Below, piece after piece: positions 51,557-60,642 of a DNA stretch of 64,000 nt; positions within the stretch are counted from its first letter, which is position 1; each line of letters begins with the position of its first letter. The DNA lies in the NCBI RefSeq assembly GCF_947654165.1, contig NZ_CANTKB010000004.1, positions 100,895-164,894 on the forward strand, in the 5' to 3' direction. The notes under the pieces are model-generated. The model was not told the origin of the DNA, did no database searches, and was given only the letters and a program-made list of their open reading frames with translations. The stretch is from an uncultured Blautia sp. (lineage in GTDB: Bacteria > Bacillota > Clostridia > Lachnospirales > Lachnospiraceae). A program made the translations under genes and the position numbers.

Positions 51557-52914
51557 GCTTTAGAGATAATTTTGTATGGGGGCAGGCAACCTCTGCATAC
51601 CAAATAGAAGGAGCAGCTTTTCAAGATGGAAAAGGCTGGGATATCTGGGATGTTTTTTGCAAAGAAGAGGGAAAGGTTTTTGAGGGACATTCTGGAGACA
51701 TGGCTTGTGACCATTATCACAGATTTCGGGAAGATGTGGCGTTGATGAAAAAAATGGGAGTTCAGGGATACCGTTTTTCCATTAACTGGTCCAGAGTTTT
51801 TCCAAATGGGACAGGTACAGTGAATGAAAAAGGATTGAAATTTTATCATGAGCTGGTAGATGAGTTATGTGCAGCTAATATAGAGCCATATATTACCCTG
51901 TATCATTGGGAGCTTCCTTATGAGCTTTATAAAAAAGGCGGATGGATGAACAGGGAGATTGTGGAGTGGTTTTCAGACTATGCGGCTTTTATTGCAAAAG
52001 AATTTTCTGATAAAGTGACCCATTTTTTTACTGTAAATGAGCCCCAGTGTTTTATCGGACTTGGCTATATGACAGGGGTACATGCTCCTGGGTTAAAAGT
52101 CCCTGTAAGAGATACGTTTTTAATGGCACATCATGTACTCATGGCACATGGTATGGCGGTGAAGAAAATGCGTGAGGCAGCGAAAAGGGACATTTTAATC
52201 GGAATTGCACCTACTGGTTCTATGAGTTATCCAGATAGTGAACGGCCGGAAGATATCGAAGCAGCACGTATGCACTTGATGCAGGTAAATCCGGATTTGC
52301 AGAATTGGACTTGGAATGTGACCTGGTGGAGCGACCCGATTTTTAGAGGTGAATATCCAGAAGATGGTTTGAAATTATATAAGGATTACCTTCCAACCAT
52401 GACACCAGAAGATATGAAGCTTATTTCGCAGCCTATTGATTTCTATGGGCAAAATATTTACAACGGGAACCGGATTCGTATGGGAAAGGATGGAAAACCG
52501 GAAGTTGTAAAGCGGTATGACGGATTTCCTAAAACAGCCTTGGGATGGCCGGTTACTCCAGAGTGCTTATACTGGGGACCTTATTTCCTGTATGAGAGAT
52601 ATCAAAGCCCTATCTATATTACAGAAAACGGACTTTCCTGCCATGACACAGTATCTTCAGACGGAAAAGTCCATGACCAGAACCGGATTGACTTTTTAGA
52701 GGGTTATTTAAGACAACTGAAACGTGCCTCTGAAAATGGCGTAGACATCAGGGGCTACTTCCACTGGTCCCTCATGGATAATTTTGAGTGGCACAGTGGA
52801 TATGCAGACCGGTTTGGAATGATTTATGTGGATTACAGGACACAGGAAAGAATCATAAAAGATTCCGGCTACTGGTATCAAAAGGTAATAAAGGAAAATG
52901 GAGAATTCTTATAA
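51553..52914 (+). CDS. GH1 beta-glucosidase
   Basis: A 453-residue glycoside hydrolase family 1 enzyme. Landmarks: FVWGQATSAYQIEGA near the N-terminus, acid/base Glu163 in TVNEPQ and nucleophile Glu358 in YITENGLS, with WSLMDNFEWHSGYADRFGM near the C-terminus. No phospho-sugar-specific basic pocket can be judged by eye, and import by an ABC system (not PTS) suggests an unphosphorylated disaccharide or aryl glucoside. No signal peptide, so cytoplasmic. Its end overlaps the end of the convergent AraC gene by six bases. Confidence 0.94.
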   Translation: MSFRDNFVWGQATSAYQIEGAAFQDGKGWDIWDVFCKEEGKVFEGHSGDMACDHYHRFREDVALMKKMGVQGYRFSINWSRVFPNGTGTVNEKGLKFYHELVDELCAANIEPYITLYHWELPYELYKKGGWMNREIVEWFSDYAAFIAKEFSDKVTHFFTVNEPQCFIGLGYMTGVHAPGLKVPVRDTFLMAHHVLMAHGMAVKKMREAAKRDILIGIAPTGSMSYPDSERPEDIEAARMHLMQVNPDLQNWTWNVTWWSDPIFRGEYPEDGLKLYKDYLPTMTPEDMKLISQPIDFYGQNIYNGNRIRMGKDGKPEVVKRYDGFPKTALGWPVTPECLYWGPYFLYERYQSPIYITENGLSCHDTVSSDGKVHDQNRIDFLEGYLRQLKRASENGVDIRGYFHWSLMDNFEWHSGYADRFGMIYVDYRTQERIIKDSGYWYQKVIKENGEFL

Positions 52915-53790
52915 AAAGTCTTCCACCAGCACCGAACAGGGCAGCGTAGGATTAAAGTTCTTCTTCATGCTCCGGATGGAATGAGAACTGAGAACATAGT
53001 TCTCCGGCAGTTGCCGAGGGGAAAGCCCTGTGAAATCTTTAAATACCCGATTGAAATGACGTATGGTATCAAAACCGCAGGAGGAAGCAATCTGGGTGAT
53101 AGACAGATTTTCTGTATTGTGATTTAATAGCTGAATTGCTTTTTCCAGTCGGATAATATTCAGGTATTGAGAAAAGGTCATTCCGGAAAGGTTCTTAAAA
53201 AACCTGGAAAAATAAGGTTTGGAGAGCCCCATGAAAACGCAGGCATCTTCGAATGTAATATAGCTGCATTTTTCTTCTATTTCAGACAGCAGATTCTTAT
53301 AATTTTCAATAGAACTGCTGTCTTTTAATTGCTTTTGTTCGCATAAAGGTTCATGACGGAAAATATCAATGATAAAGTCTGTCATCAGACAGGAAACCTT
53401 CACATCATAAAATTCCTTCTTTTTCTTCAATTCATCCCGTATAGCATGAAAATATTCCATCACAGGATAATGGTGTCTGAGTCTGGGATACAGAAGCTGG
53501 AAATGTTTCGGGGATATATTCCCAAGAAGAGCCGTATCAAACATTAATATGTCCGTGATGCTGTCTTCGGAACCCTTGATATAGTGGATTTCTCCGCTGT
53601 TAATAAAGATGCAGTCTTCTTTCTGGAGATGATATGCTGTATTATTATGGGAAACAGTCACTTCTCCGGTCTGGACATAGATTAGTTCACATTCCAGATG
53701 CCAGTGGGGCAGATTATGGAGATTTTGATAACTTCCTGCCCATACACTGGATTTATCAGTATTTTCTCGTTTTTCAAAATTTGCTAACAT
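52909..53790 (-). CDS. AraC family transcriptional regulator
   Basis: A 293-residue regulator. The N-terminal cupin sugar-binding domain includes LPHWHLECELIYVQTGEVTVSHN (about 27-49); the C-terminal double helix-turn-helix includes SYITFEDACVFMGLSKPYFSRFFKNLSG and LSITQIASSCGFDTIRHFNRVFKDFTGLSPRQL (about 187-278). AAAGGAGG precedes its ATG on the minus strand. It is divergent from the L-arabinose isomerase gene over a 150-bp gap, so it may control that gene. Confidence 0.92.
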   Translation of the reverse strand: MLANFEKRENTDKSSVWAGSYQNLHNLPHWHLECELIYVQTGEVTVSHNNTAYHLQKEDCIFINSGEIHYIKGSEDSITDILMFDTALLGNISPKHFQLLYPRLRHHYPVMEYFHAIRDELKKKKEFYDVKVSCLMTDFIIDIFRHEPLCEQKQLKDSSSIENYKNLLSEIEEKCSYITFEDACVFMGLSKPYFSRFFKNLSGMTFSQYLNIIRLEKAIQLLNHNTENLSITQIASSCGFDTIRHFNRVFKDFTGLSPRQLPENYVLSSHSIRSMKKNFNPTLPCSVLVEDFL

Positions 53791-53940
53791 AGCCAGACCT
53801 CCTTTTGATTACTGTAACAAAAAAGATAATAAATGTCCATAAATAAAGAATAGATTTCTTTTCTTTTTTTAACTTGGATACTATACTCGATATTAGAAAG
53901 AAAAGAGCGTTTTATCAAAGAAAATTGGAGGAATATAATT

Positions 53941-55446
53941 ATGTTAGAGATGAAAAATTACAAATTCTGGTTCTGTACAGGTTCTCAGGATTTATACGGA
54001 GATGAGTGTCTGGAACATGTAGCAGAACATTCCAGAATTATGGTAGACCGCCTGAATGCATCAGGGGTTCTTCCTTATGAAGTAGTCTGGAAACCAACAC
54101 TTTTAACAAATGCTATGATTCGCCAGACTTTTAATGAAGCAAACGCAGATGAAAATTGTGCAGGTGTGATCACCTGGATGCATACATTTTCCCCCGCAAA
54201 ATCCTGGATTTTAGGTTTGCAGGAATTTAGAAAACCGTTATTGCATCTGCATACACAGTTTAACAGAGAAATCCCGTATGATGCCATTGATATGGACTTT
54301 ATGAATGAAAACCAGGCAGCTCATGGTGACAGAGAATACGGACACATTGTGAGCCGTATGAAAATCGAGCGTAAAGTAATCGTAGGTTTCTGGGATGATA
54401 AAGATGTTCAGGAAAGAATCGCTTCCTGGATGAGAACAGCAATCGGAGTAATCGAAAGCAGCCATATCCGTGTCATGAGAATCGCAGATAACATGAGAAA
54501 TGTTGCTGTTACAGAAGGTGACAAGGTAGAGGCACAGATCAAATTTGGATGGGAAGTAGATGCGTATCCTGTAAATGAAATCGCAGAAGCGGTGAAAGCA
54601 GTATCCCAGGCTGATACCGAAGCATTGGTAGAAGAATATTATGATAAGTATGAAATCCTTCTGGAAGGAAGAGATGCAGCAGAATTCAGAAAACATGTTG
54701 CAGTACAGGCACAGATTGAAATCGGTTTTGAGCGTTTCTTGGAAGAGAAAAATTATCAGGCGATTGTTACGCACTTCGGTGATCTGGGTTCCTTGCAGCA
54801 GCTTCCGGGACTGGCTATTCAGAGACTGATGGAAAAAGGCTATGGATTCGGCGGTGAAGGTGACTGGAAGACAGCAGCCATGGTACGTCTGATGAAAATC
54901 ATGACACAGGGCAAAAAAGATGCAAAAGGTACTTCCTTTATGGAAGACTATACATATAACCTGGTTCCTGGAAAAGAAGGAATTCTGGAAGCTCATATGT
55001 TGGAAGTGTGCCCGACAATTGCAGACGGTCCTATCAGTATTAAATGTCAGCCGCTTTCCATGGGAGACAGAGAAGACCCTGCGAGACTGGTATTCACTTC
55101 AAAGACAGGAAAAGGTATTGCTACATCTCTGATTGATTTAGGCGACAGATTCCGTCTGATCATTAATGATGTAAATTGCAAGAAAGTTGAAAAACCAATG
55201 CCGAAACTTCCTGTTGCAACGAATTTCTGGACACCGGAACCAAATCTGCAGACAGGTGCAGAAGCATGGATCTTAGCAGGCGGTGCACATCATACAGCAT
55301 TTTCCTATGATCTGACAGCAGAACAGATGGGAGATTGGGCAGCAGCCATGGGAATTGAAGCGGTATACATTGATAAAGATACTAATATCCGCAATCTGAA
55401 GAATGAATTACGTTGGAACGAGGCAGCATTCAGACTGCATATCTAA
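53941..55446 (+). CDS. araA: L-arabinose isomerase
   Basis: A 501-residue Mn-dependent enzyme that converts L-arabinose to L-ribulose. It has the family N-terminus FWFCTGSQDLYGDECLEHVAEHS, TWMHTFSPAKSWI (about 81-93), HTQFNREIP (about 102-110), GFGGEGDWKTAA (about 303-314) with active-site Glu, and GGAHHTAFSYDL near the C-terminus with metal-binding His. TTGGAGG precedes the ATG. No araB or araD gene is adjacent, so the rest of the pathway must be elsewhere. Confidence 0.97.
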   Translation: MLEMKNYKFWFCTGSQDLYGDECLEHVAEHSRIMVDRLNASGVLPYEVVWKPTLLTNAMIRQTFNEANADENCAGVITWMHTFSPAKSWILGLQEFRKPLLHLHTQFNREIPYDAIDMDFMNENQAAHGDREYGHIVSRMKIERKVIVGFWDDKDVQERIASWMRTAIGVIESSHIRVMRIADNMRNVAVTEGDKVEAQIKFGWEVDAYPVNEIAEAVKAVSQADTEALVEEYYDKYEILLEGRDAAEFRKHVAVQAQIEIGFERFLEEKNYQAIVTHFGDLGSLQQLPGLAIQRLMEKGYGFGGEGDWKTAAMVRLMKIMTQGKKDAKGTSFMEDYTYNLVPGKEGILEAHMLEVCPTIADGPISIKCQPLSMGDREDPARLVFTSKTGKGIATSLIDLGDRFRLIINDVNCKKVEKPMPKLPVATNFWTPEPNLQTGAEAWILAGGAHHTAFSYDLTAEQMGDWAAAMGIEAVYIDKDTNIRNLKNELRWNEAAFRLHI

Positions 55447-55461
55447 TTACAAAATCCTTTG

Positions 55462-55530
55462 ACAAAGCAGGGAGAAGACCGATGCAAATGCTGAAAAACA
55501 GCTATGCAGCGGTCTTTCTCTTTGTGTAAT
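55462..55530 (+). terminator. Terminator-like long hairpin after araA
   Basis: ACAAAG-C-AGGGAGAAGACCG pairs with CGGTCTTTCTC-TTTGTG with small mismatches, plus an inner TGCA/TGCA stem. A long stem, but the downstream T run is short. Confidence 0.65.
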
Positions 55531-55627
55531 TAAAACAAATTCCAAACAGGCAGGTTGCCAATCAGAAAAAAATAGGGTATTATTAATCATAGAAAATTCC
55601 GTGACAGCAACAGAAGGAGAATGAGTT

Positions 55628-56713
55628 ATGATTTCAAGCCAGGTAATACAAAAAACATTAGACGAATTAAGAGCAATTACAAGAATTGACCTTTGTGTTA
55701 TGGATATAGATGGAAAGGTGAATTCGACTACCTTTGCAGTAGAAAATGAAGATTTCGGTGATATCAGAGCATTTGCGGAATCTATGGCAGACAGTCAGGT
55801 GATCAAAGGCTATCATTTCTTTAAAATATACGATAATCAGGCAGTGGAATATGTGCTGGTAGCAAGAGGAAGCAATGAAGATGCCTATATGATCGGCCGT
55901 GTGGCAGTGGCACAGATCCAGAATCTGATCGTAGCATATAAAGAACGTTTCGACAAATCTAATTTTATTCAGAATCTGATTTTGGACAATCTGCTGTTGG
56001 TAGATGTGTACAACAGAGCTAAAAAACTTCATATTGCAGTAGAAGCAAAACGTGTAGTGCTGCTTATTGAGACAAAAAATGAGAAAGATCAGGATTCTAT
56101 GGAAATCTTGAAGAATCTGTTTATTTCCAGAAGCAATGATTTCATTACAGCGATAGACGAGAAAAATATTATTATCGTCCGCAGCCTGGAAGAGAATGAC
56201 GGCTATGATGAAATTGAGGGTATTGCAAGAATGATTGTTGATATGCTTAATGCAGAAGCAATGTCTCAGGTACGTGTTTCTTACGGTAATATTATTAATG
56301 AAATCAAAGATGTATCCCGCTCTTATAAAGAAGCAAAAATGGCTCTGGATGTGGGAAAAATCTTTTATGTTGAAAAGAGCATCGTTGGATATAATAATCT
56401 GGGAATCGGCCGCTTGATCTACCAGCTTCCAATGCCGCTTTGCGAAATGTTCATGAAGGAAGTATTTGGCGGAAAACTGCCGGATTCTCTGGACGATGAG
56501 ACTTTAAATACCATTAATAAATTCTTTGACAATAACCTGAATATTTCAGAAACATCCAGACAGCTATTCCTTCACAGGAATACGCTGGTATATAGATTAG
56601 AAAAAATTCAAAAGAGCACAGGTCTGGATATTCGTGTCTTTGATGATGCATTGACCTTTAAGATTGCTCTGATGGTTTCCAGTTACATGGATTTTATGAG
56701 AAAACAAGATTAA
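55628..56713 (+). CDS. PucR/CdaR-type transcriptional regulator
   Basis: A 361-residue regulator. The N-terminal sensor domain (about 1-120) includes LRAITRIDLCVMDIDGKV, as in sugar-diacid (CdaR) regulators. A central GGDEF-like fold spans about 130-280 and a C-terminal HTH_30 domain about 300-355 (NLNISETSRQLFLHRNTLVYRLEKIQKSTGLDIR). AGAAGGAGA precedes the ATG. It sits just before the aconitase-family gene and could control it; the inducer is probably a carboxylic acid. Confidence 0.88.
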   Translation: MISSQVIQKTLDELRAITRIDLCVMDIDGKVNSTTFAVENEDFGDIRAFAESMADSQVIKGYHFFKIYDNQAVEYVLVARGSNEDAYMIGRVAVAQIQNLIVAYKERFDKSNFIQNLILDNLLLVDVYNRAKKLHIAVEAKRVVLLIETKNEKDQDSMEILKNLFISRSNDFITAIDEKNIIIVRSLEENDGYDEIEGIARMIVDMLNAEAMSQVRVSYGNIINEIKDVSRSYKEAKMALDVGKIFYVEKSIVGYNNLGIGRLIYQLPMPLCEMFMKEVFGGKLPDSLDDETLNTINKFFDNNLNISETSRQLFLHRNTLVYRLEKIQKSTGLDIRVFDDALTFKIALMVSSYMDFMRKQD

Positions 56714-56723
56714 ACAGTAAGAT

Positions 56724-56761
56724 GAGGGAGGAATGTCCAAACGGATAGTCCTCTCTTTTTT
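56724..56761 (+). terminator. Terminator after the PucR-type regulator
   Basis: GAGGGAGGA pairs with TCCTCTC around a loop near 56734-56749, followed by six T. Confidence 0.75.
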
Positions 56762-56802
56762 GTGGCTTGATTGTATACAATTAATTTATTACGCTAAAAT
56801 AC

Positions 56803-56831
56803 TTGCATTTTATCATGATAAAATTTATAAT
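56803..56831 (+). promoter_or_regulatory. Aconitase-family gene promoter with operator palindrome
   Basis: TTGCAT (56803-56808), a 17-bp spacer and TATAAT (56826-56831). The spacer is almost filled by the perfect 18-bp palindrome ATTTTATCATGATAAAAT (56807-56824). A second perfect palindrome, TTGTATACAA, lies at 56771-56780. A dimeric repressor bound here would block RNA polymerase. Confidence 0.7.
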
Positions 56832-56862
56832 GGTAAAAACAACAGGAGAATGGAGGAACAGT

Positions 56863-59157
56863 ATGATTCATTTATATAAAAAGGGTGCATGGCTGGTAAA
56901 CGGAACAGAACTTATGGAAGACGGAACAGAAGCAGCATCCTGGATCCAGGCAAAGACAGGGCAGGCAGCACCGAGAAAAGAAGAGGCAGCTCGAAATACC
57001 ATTGCTTATTCGATTTTGGCAGAGCATAATACCTCCGGAAACATGGATGAGCTAAAGATTAAATTTGATAAATTAACTTCTCATGATATTACATTTGTAG
57101 GTATTATACAGACAGCCAGAGCCTCGGGTCTGGAAAAGTTTCCGATTCCTTATGTACTCACAAACTGTCATAATTCTTTGTGTGCAGTGGGAGGAACTAT
57201 TAACGAGGATGATCACATGTTTGGTCTTACCTGTGCCAAGCGTTATGGCGGTGTTTATGTCCCGCCTCATCAGGCTGTCATCCACCAGTTTGCAAGAGAA
57301 ATGATGGCAGAAAGCGGCAAGATGATTCTTGGATCTGACAGCCATACCCGTTATGGTGCTCTTGGAACCATGGCAATGGGAGAAGGAGGTCCGGAACTGG
57401 TAAAACAGCTTCTGGGAAGAACTTATGATATCAAGCGGCCGGAAGTGGTCGGAATTTATCTCACAGGAAAACCAATCCCGGGTGTCGGTCCTCAGGACGT
57501 GGCGTTGGCGATTATCGGAGCTGTGTTTGCCAATGGTTATGTGAAGAACAAAGTGATGGAATTTGTGGGACCGGGTGTAGAGAACCTCAGTGCAGATTTC
57601 AGAATCGGTGTGGATGTCATGACCACAGAGACTACCTGTCTTTCCTCTATCTGGAAAACAGATTCTGTCATTAAGGACTTTTATGATATTCACGGAAGAA
57701 GTGAGAGTTACAAAGAACTGCAGCCGGGAGCAGTGACTTATTACGATGGTCTGGTGTATGTAGATCTAAGCCTTATTCGACCGATGATCGCCATGCCGTT
57801 CCATCCAAGCAATACTTATACGATTGAAGAGTTAAATGAAAATCTCATGGATATTCTGGAGGATGTAGAGAAGAAAGCCCAGGTAAGTCTGGATGGAAAG
57901 ATTCCATACACACTGAAGGATAAGGTGAAAAACGGAAAACTCTATGTAGAACAGGGAATCATTGCAGGATGTGCAGGCGGCGGTTTTGAAAATATCTGTG
58001 ATGCGGCAGATATTTTAAAAGGTGCAAGTATAGGTTCAGATGCATTTACGCTGAGTATTTATCCCGCAAGTACGCCGATTTACATGGAATTGGCGAAAAA
58101 TGGAGTTCTGGCTGATCTGATTCAGACCGGTGCGGTAGTGAAGACGGCATTCTGCGGTCCGTGTTTCGGAGCAGGAGATACACCGGCAAACAATGCCCTG
58201 AGCATCCGCCACTCTACCAGAAACTTCCCTAATCGTGAGGGATCTAAGATACAGAATGGACAAATTTCTTCTGTGGCTCTTATGGATGCCCGTTCCATCG
58301 CAGCTACAGCAGCAAATAAAGGCTTCCTTACACCGGCAACAGAGTATGCCGGCGAATACAGAAAACCAAAATATTATTTTGACAGTACTATTTATGCAAA
58401 CCGTGTCTTTGACAGCAAAGGCACAGCGGATCCAAGTGTGGAGGTTCAATTTGGTCCGAATATCAAGGATTGGCCGCAAATGCCTGCACTTACAGAAAAT
58501 CTGCTGTTAAAAGTTGTATCCGAAATTCATGATCCCGTTACTACCACAGACGAGTTGATTCCATCCGGAGAGACTTCTTCTTTCCGTTCCAATCCTCTGA
58601 AGCTGGCAGAATTTGCCTTGTCCAGAAAAGATCCGGAATATGTGGGAAAAGCCAAGGAAGTACAGAAAGCAGAGAAAGCAAGAGAAGCAGGAAACTGTCC
58701 TGGAGAGGCCATGGAAGAAGTGGGAAAAGCCCTGGATAAAGTGAAGACTGTTTATACAGAAATCAATAATGAGAATACAGGAATCGGAAGTACTATTTTT
58801 GCCGTGAAGCCAGGGGATGGATCCGCAAGAGAGCAGGCGGCATCCTGTCAGAAAGTTCTGGGAGGATGGGCTAATATTGCCAATGAGTATGCGACCAAGA
58901 GATACCGTTCTAATCTGATGAACTGGGGTATGCTGCCGTTCTTGATTCAGGAAGGGGAACTCCCGTTTAAGAACGGAGACTATCTTTTTATTCCCGGGGT
59001 TAAGGCTGCCATTGAAAATAATGCTGGAGAACTGAAGGCATATGTGGTGGGGGATACTCTGAAAGAATTCACACTTGGATTGGGAGAAATGACACCGGAT
59101 GAGCGACAGATTATCCTGGATGGATGTCTGATCAATTATTACAGATCAGGAAAATAA
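56863..59157 (+). CDS. Aconitase-family hydratase (4Fe-4S)
   Basis: A 764-residue member of the aconitase superfamily. The DSHT motif is at 159-162. The Fe-S cysteines are C370 (AGCAGG), C431 and C434 (FCGPCFG), replacing the canonical SCTN and CxxC arrangement. NFPNREG appears near 457-463, and a C-terminal swivel domain includes AVKPGDGSAREQA. The variant cysteine contexts match the YbhJ-like hydratase branch rather than the classical TCA enzyme, so the substrate may be citrate/isocitrate or another hydroxy-diacid. The start at 56863 is set by GGAGG; an upstream in-frame ATG at 56803 lies in the promoter. A PucR/CdaR regulator precedes it. Confidence 0.85.
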   Translation: MIHLYKKGAWLVNGTELMEDGTEAASWIQAKTGQAAPRKEEAARNTIAYSILAEHNTSGNMDELKIKFDKLTSHDITFVGIIQTARASGLEKFPIPYVLTNCHNSLCAVGGTINEDDHMFGLTCAKRYGGVYVPPHQAVIHQFAREMMAESGKMILGSDSHTRYGALGTMAMGEGGPELVKQLLGRTYDIKRPEVVGIYLTGKPIPGVGPQDVALAIIGAVFANGYVKNKVMEFVGPGVENLSADFRIGVDVMTTETTCLSSIWKTDSVIKDFYDIHGRSESYKELQPGAVTYYDGLVYVDLSLIRPMIAMPFHPSNTYTIEELNENLMDILEDVEKKAQVSLDGKIPYTLKDKVKNGKLYVEQGIIAGCAGGGFENICDAADILKGASIGSDAFTLSIYPASTPIYMELAKNGVLADLIQTGAVVKTAFCGPCFGAGDTPANNALSIRHSTRNFPNREGSKIQNGQISSVALMDARSIAATAANKGFLTPATEYAGEYRKPKYYFDSTIYANRVFDSKGTADPSVEVQFGPNIKDWPQMPALTENLLLKVVSEIHDPVTTTDELIPSGETSSFRSNPLKLAEFALSRKDPEYVGKAKEVQKAEKAREAGNCPGEAMEEVGKALDKVKTVYTEINNENTGIGSTIFAVKPGDGSAREQAASCQKVLGGWANIANEYATKRYRSNLMNWGMLPFLIQEGELPFKNGDYLFIPGVKAAIENNAGELKAYVVGDTLKEFTLGLGEMTPDERQIILDGCLINYYRSGK

Positions 59158-59177
59158 GAGGTCTTTTTTAAAATAGG

Positions 59178-59219
59178 AACAAGTCTGAAAAGTAAACTTA
59201 CTTTATCAGGCTTGTTTTT
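59178..59219 (+). terminator. Terminator of the aconitase-family gene
   Basis: AACAAGTCTGA (59178-59188) pairs with TCAGGCTTG around an inner AAGTAA/TTACTT stem, followed by TTTTT. Confidence 0.85.
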
Positions 59220-59359
59220 ATATGTGAAATGTTCTGGATTTATAATTTTTTTAAAAGAATAAATTGTCGGAAAATTATGTAAAAATAAATATAATTCACA
59301 GCATAAACAAAGATATTTATATAGTAATAAAAAAATACAACATTTTTTGAAAAAAGTTA

Positions 59360-59391
59360 TTGACAAATCAAGGGGCAGGTGTTATTATAAT
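59360..59391 (+). promoter_or_regulatory. Strong promoter of an ORF-poor transcription unit
   Basis: Consensus TTGACA (59360-59365) with TATTAT (59383-59388, 17-bp spacer) or TATAAT (59386-59391, 20-bp spacer). It drives into a 1.2-kb AT-rich stretch (59392-60550) with no frame over about 60 codons, ending at the terminator near 60554-60600. Confidence 0.65.
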
Positions 59392-59716
59392 ATCAACAAA
59401 AACAAAACACCTTAAGAAACAAAAGATGATTCAATATTACATCACATCCATTTCAAAATCTGAGACGAGAAATCAATTTTGAAGATGGCTACAAAGTACA
59501 AAAGATTTATTACTTATTAAACTTTAGGTGTACGGAGTGTACAGAATAAGATAAAGAATAATAAATAAAGTACTAAGGATAAAGTAATAATGAAAAATCA
59601 ATTTTATAGCAGCCAGATAATTTAAAATCAAATTTATTTTTAAATTACCAATGGAACCTATAAAATAAACAAAAAAGAGGTGTTAAGTTTCAAAATTGAT
59701 AAGGAGGTACAGTCCA

Positions 59717-59839
59717 ATGGGAAAGGATGAATCAATTTATCAATATGAGAGTGGTAAGGCATAAGCCCCTCAGAAAGACCTGAACTACCTACTAACGGAA
59801 GAATTCCGAAGAGCAAACAGGAAAAAGAGATTCAGGTAA
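59717..59839 (+). pseudogene. Small reading frame interrupted by an in-frame TAA
   Basis: AAGGAGGT (59701-59708) lies eight bases before ATG 59717. The frame reads MGKDESIYQYESGKA, stop at 59762-59764, then continues in the same frame with APQKDLNYLLTEEF and RRANRKKRFR to a stop at 59837-59839. The second part has convincing protein character (amphipathic then basic), so this is a 40-codon gene cut by a nonsense codon, a recoded stop, or a leader peptide with downstream cistron. No family is recognised. Confidence 0.4.
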
Positions 59840-60553
59840 ATATCAAAAATGTCCTCATATTGAATAATTACCACACCAGTAATAGAAAGATTTTAAAATA
59901 TATGTAAAGAAATATATTTTAAAAAGATAAAGTATTTATACATCTTTTAAATATAACAAAAATAGTATGATGAGTTGTATTCGTGAAATAGGCCTGTTGT
60001 ATTCGAGAATCTGAAAAGGATTCATTATATTTCAGAGAATGGTATAAAGAAATATCTGGAAAACAAAATAGACGGAACTATTTGTTGGAAACTTTTTATT
60101 AGTACTATATAGATTGATATTAAAACTTTCAATAAATTCCGAAGGAAGACCATAAGAATTTATAAAACAGGGGACGAAAGAAGAATTAAAAAAACATGCA
60201 TCACATGTTTCATATCATAAAAAAATTGAATATCGTTTCTAAGCAATAAAATATATTATGTTTTAAAAATTTATAGAAGCATCACAGATAAAGATTTTAG
60301 TAGAATATCTGAAAAAAAGAAACTTATTTTAAATAATATATTTAGAATAAAGTATTCCATAGAAGATGAGAATTGATAAAATAAAACAGATAGGATGAAA
60401 AATCTTTTATCTACATAAATCTATAAAGAAAAAAGATTATATAAAAATACTTAGAAAGGAAGCGTAAACTGAAAATAAAATTTAACTAATAAATGTCAAT
60501 TTAGAAGTTAAAAAAGAAAGGAATAAAAAAATTGAATAACGCAGATCATTAGG

Positions 60554-60600
60554 ACAACCGTTATATCGTAGGTGAAAGATATAGCGGTTGTTCATTTTTG
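60554..60600 (+). terminator. Terminator closing the ORF-poor unit
   Basis: ACAACCG-T-TATATC (60554-60567) pairs with GATATA-G-CGGTTGT (60578-60591) around a 10-base loop, followed by TCATTTTT. A strong, nearly perfect stem that lies just before the pseudouridine synthase gene. Confidence 0.88.
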
Positions 60601-60642
60601 GTGTTATACTGGAAAAAAAGAAAAGAAAGATATGAGGGAAAG

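Noticed and set aside
56803..56862. Aconitase-family start at the upstream ATG
   Set aside because: That ATG lies within the -35 box and palindrome; GGAGG before 56863 and the family N-terminus fix the later start.
59426..59482. 17-codon frame MIQYYITSIS...
   Set aside because: No ribosome site and immediate stop; it could be a remnant but cannot be supported.
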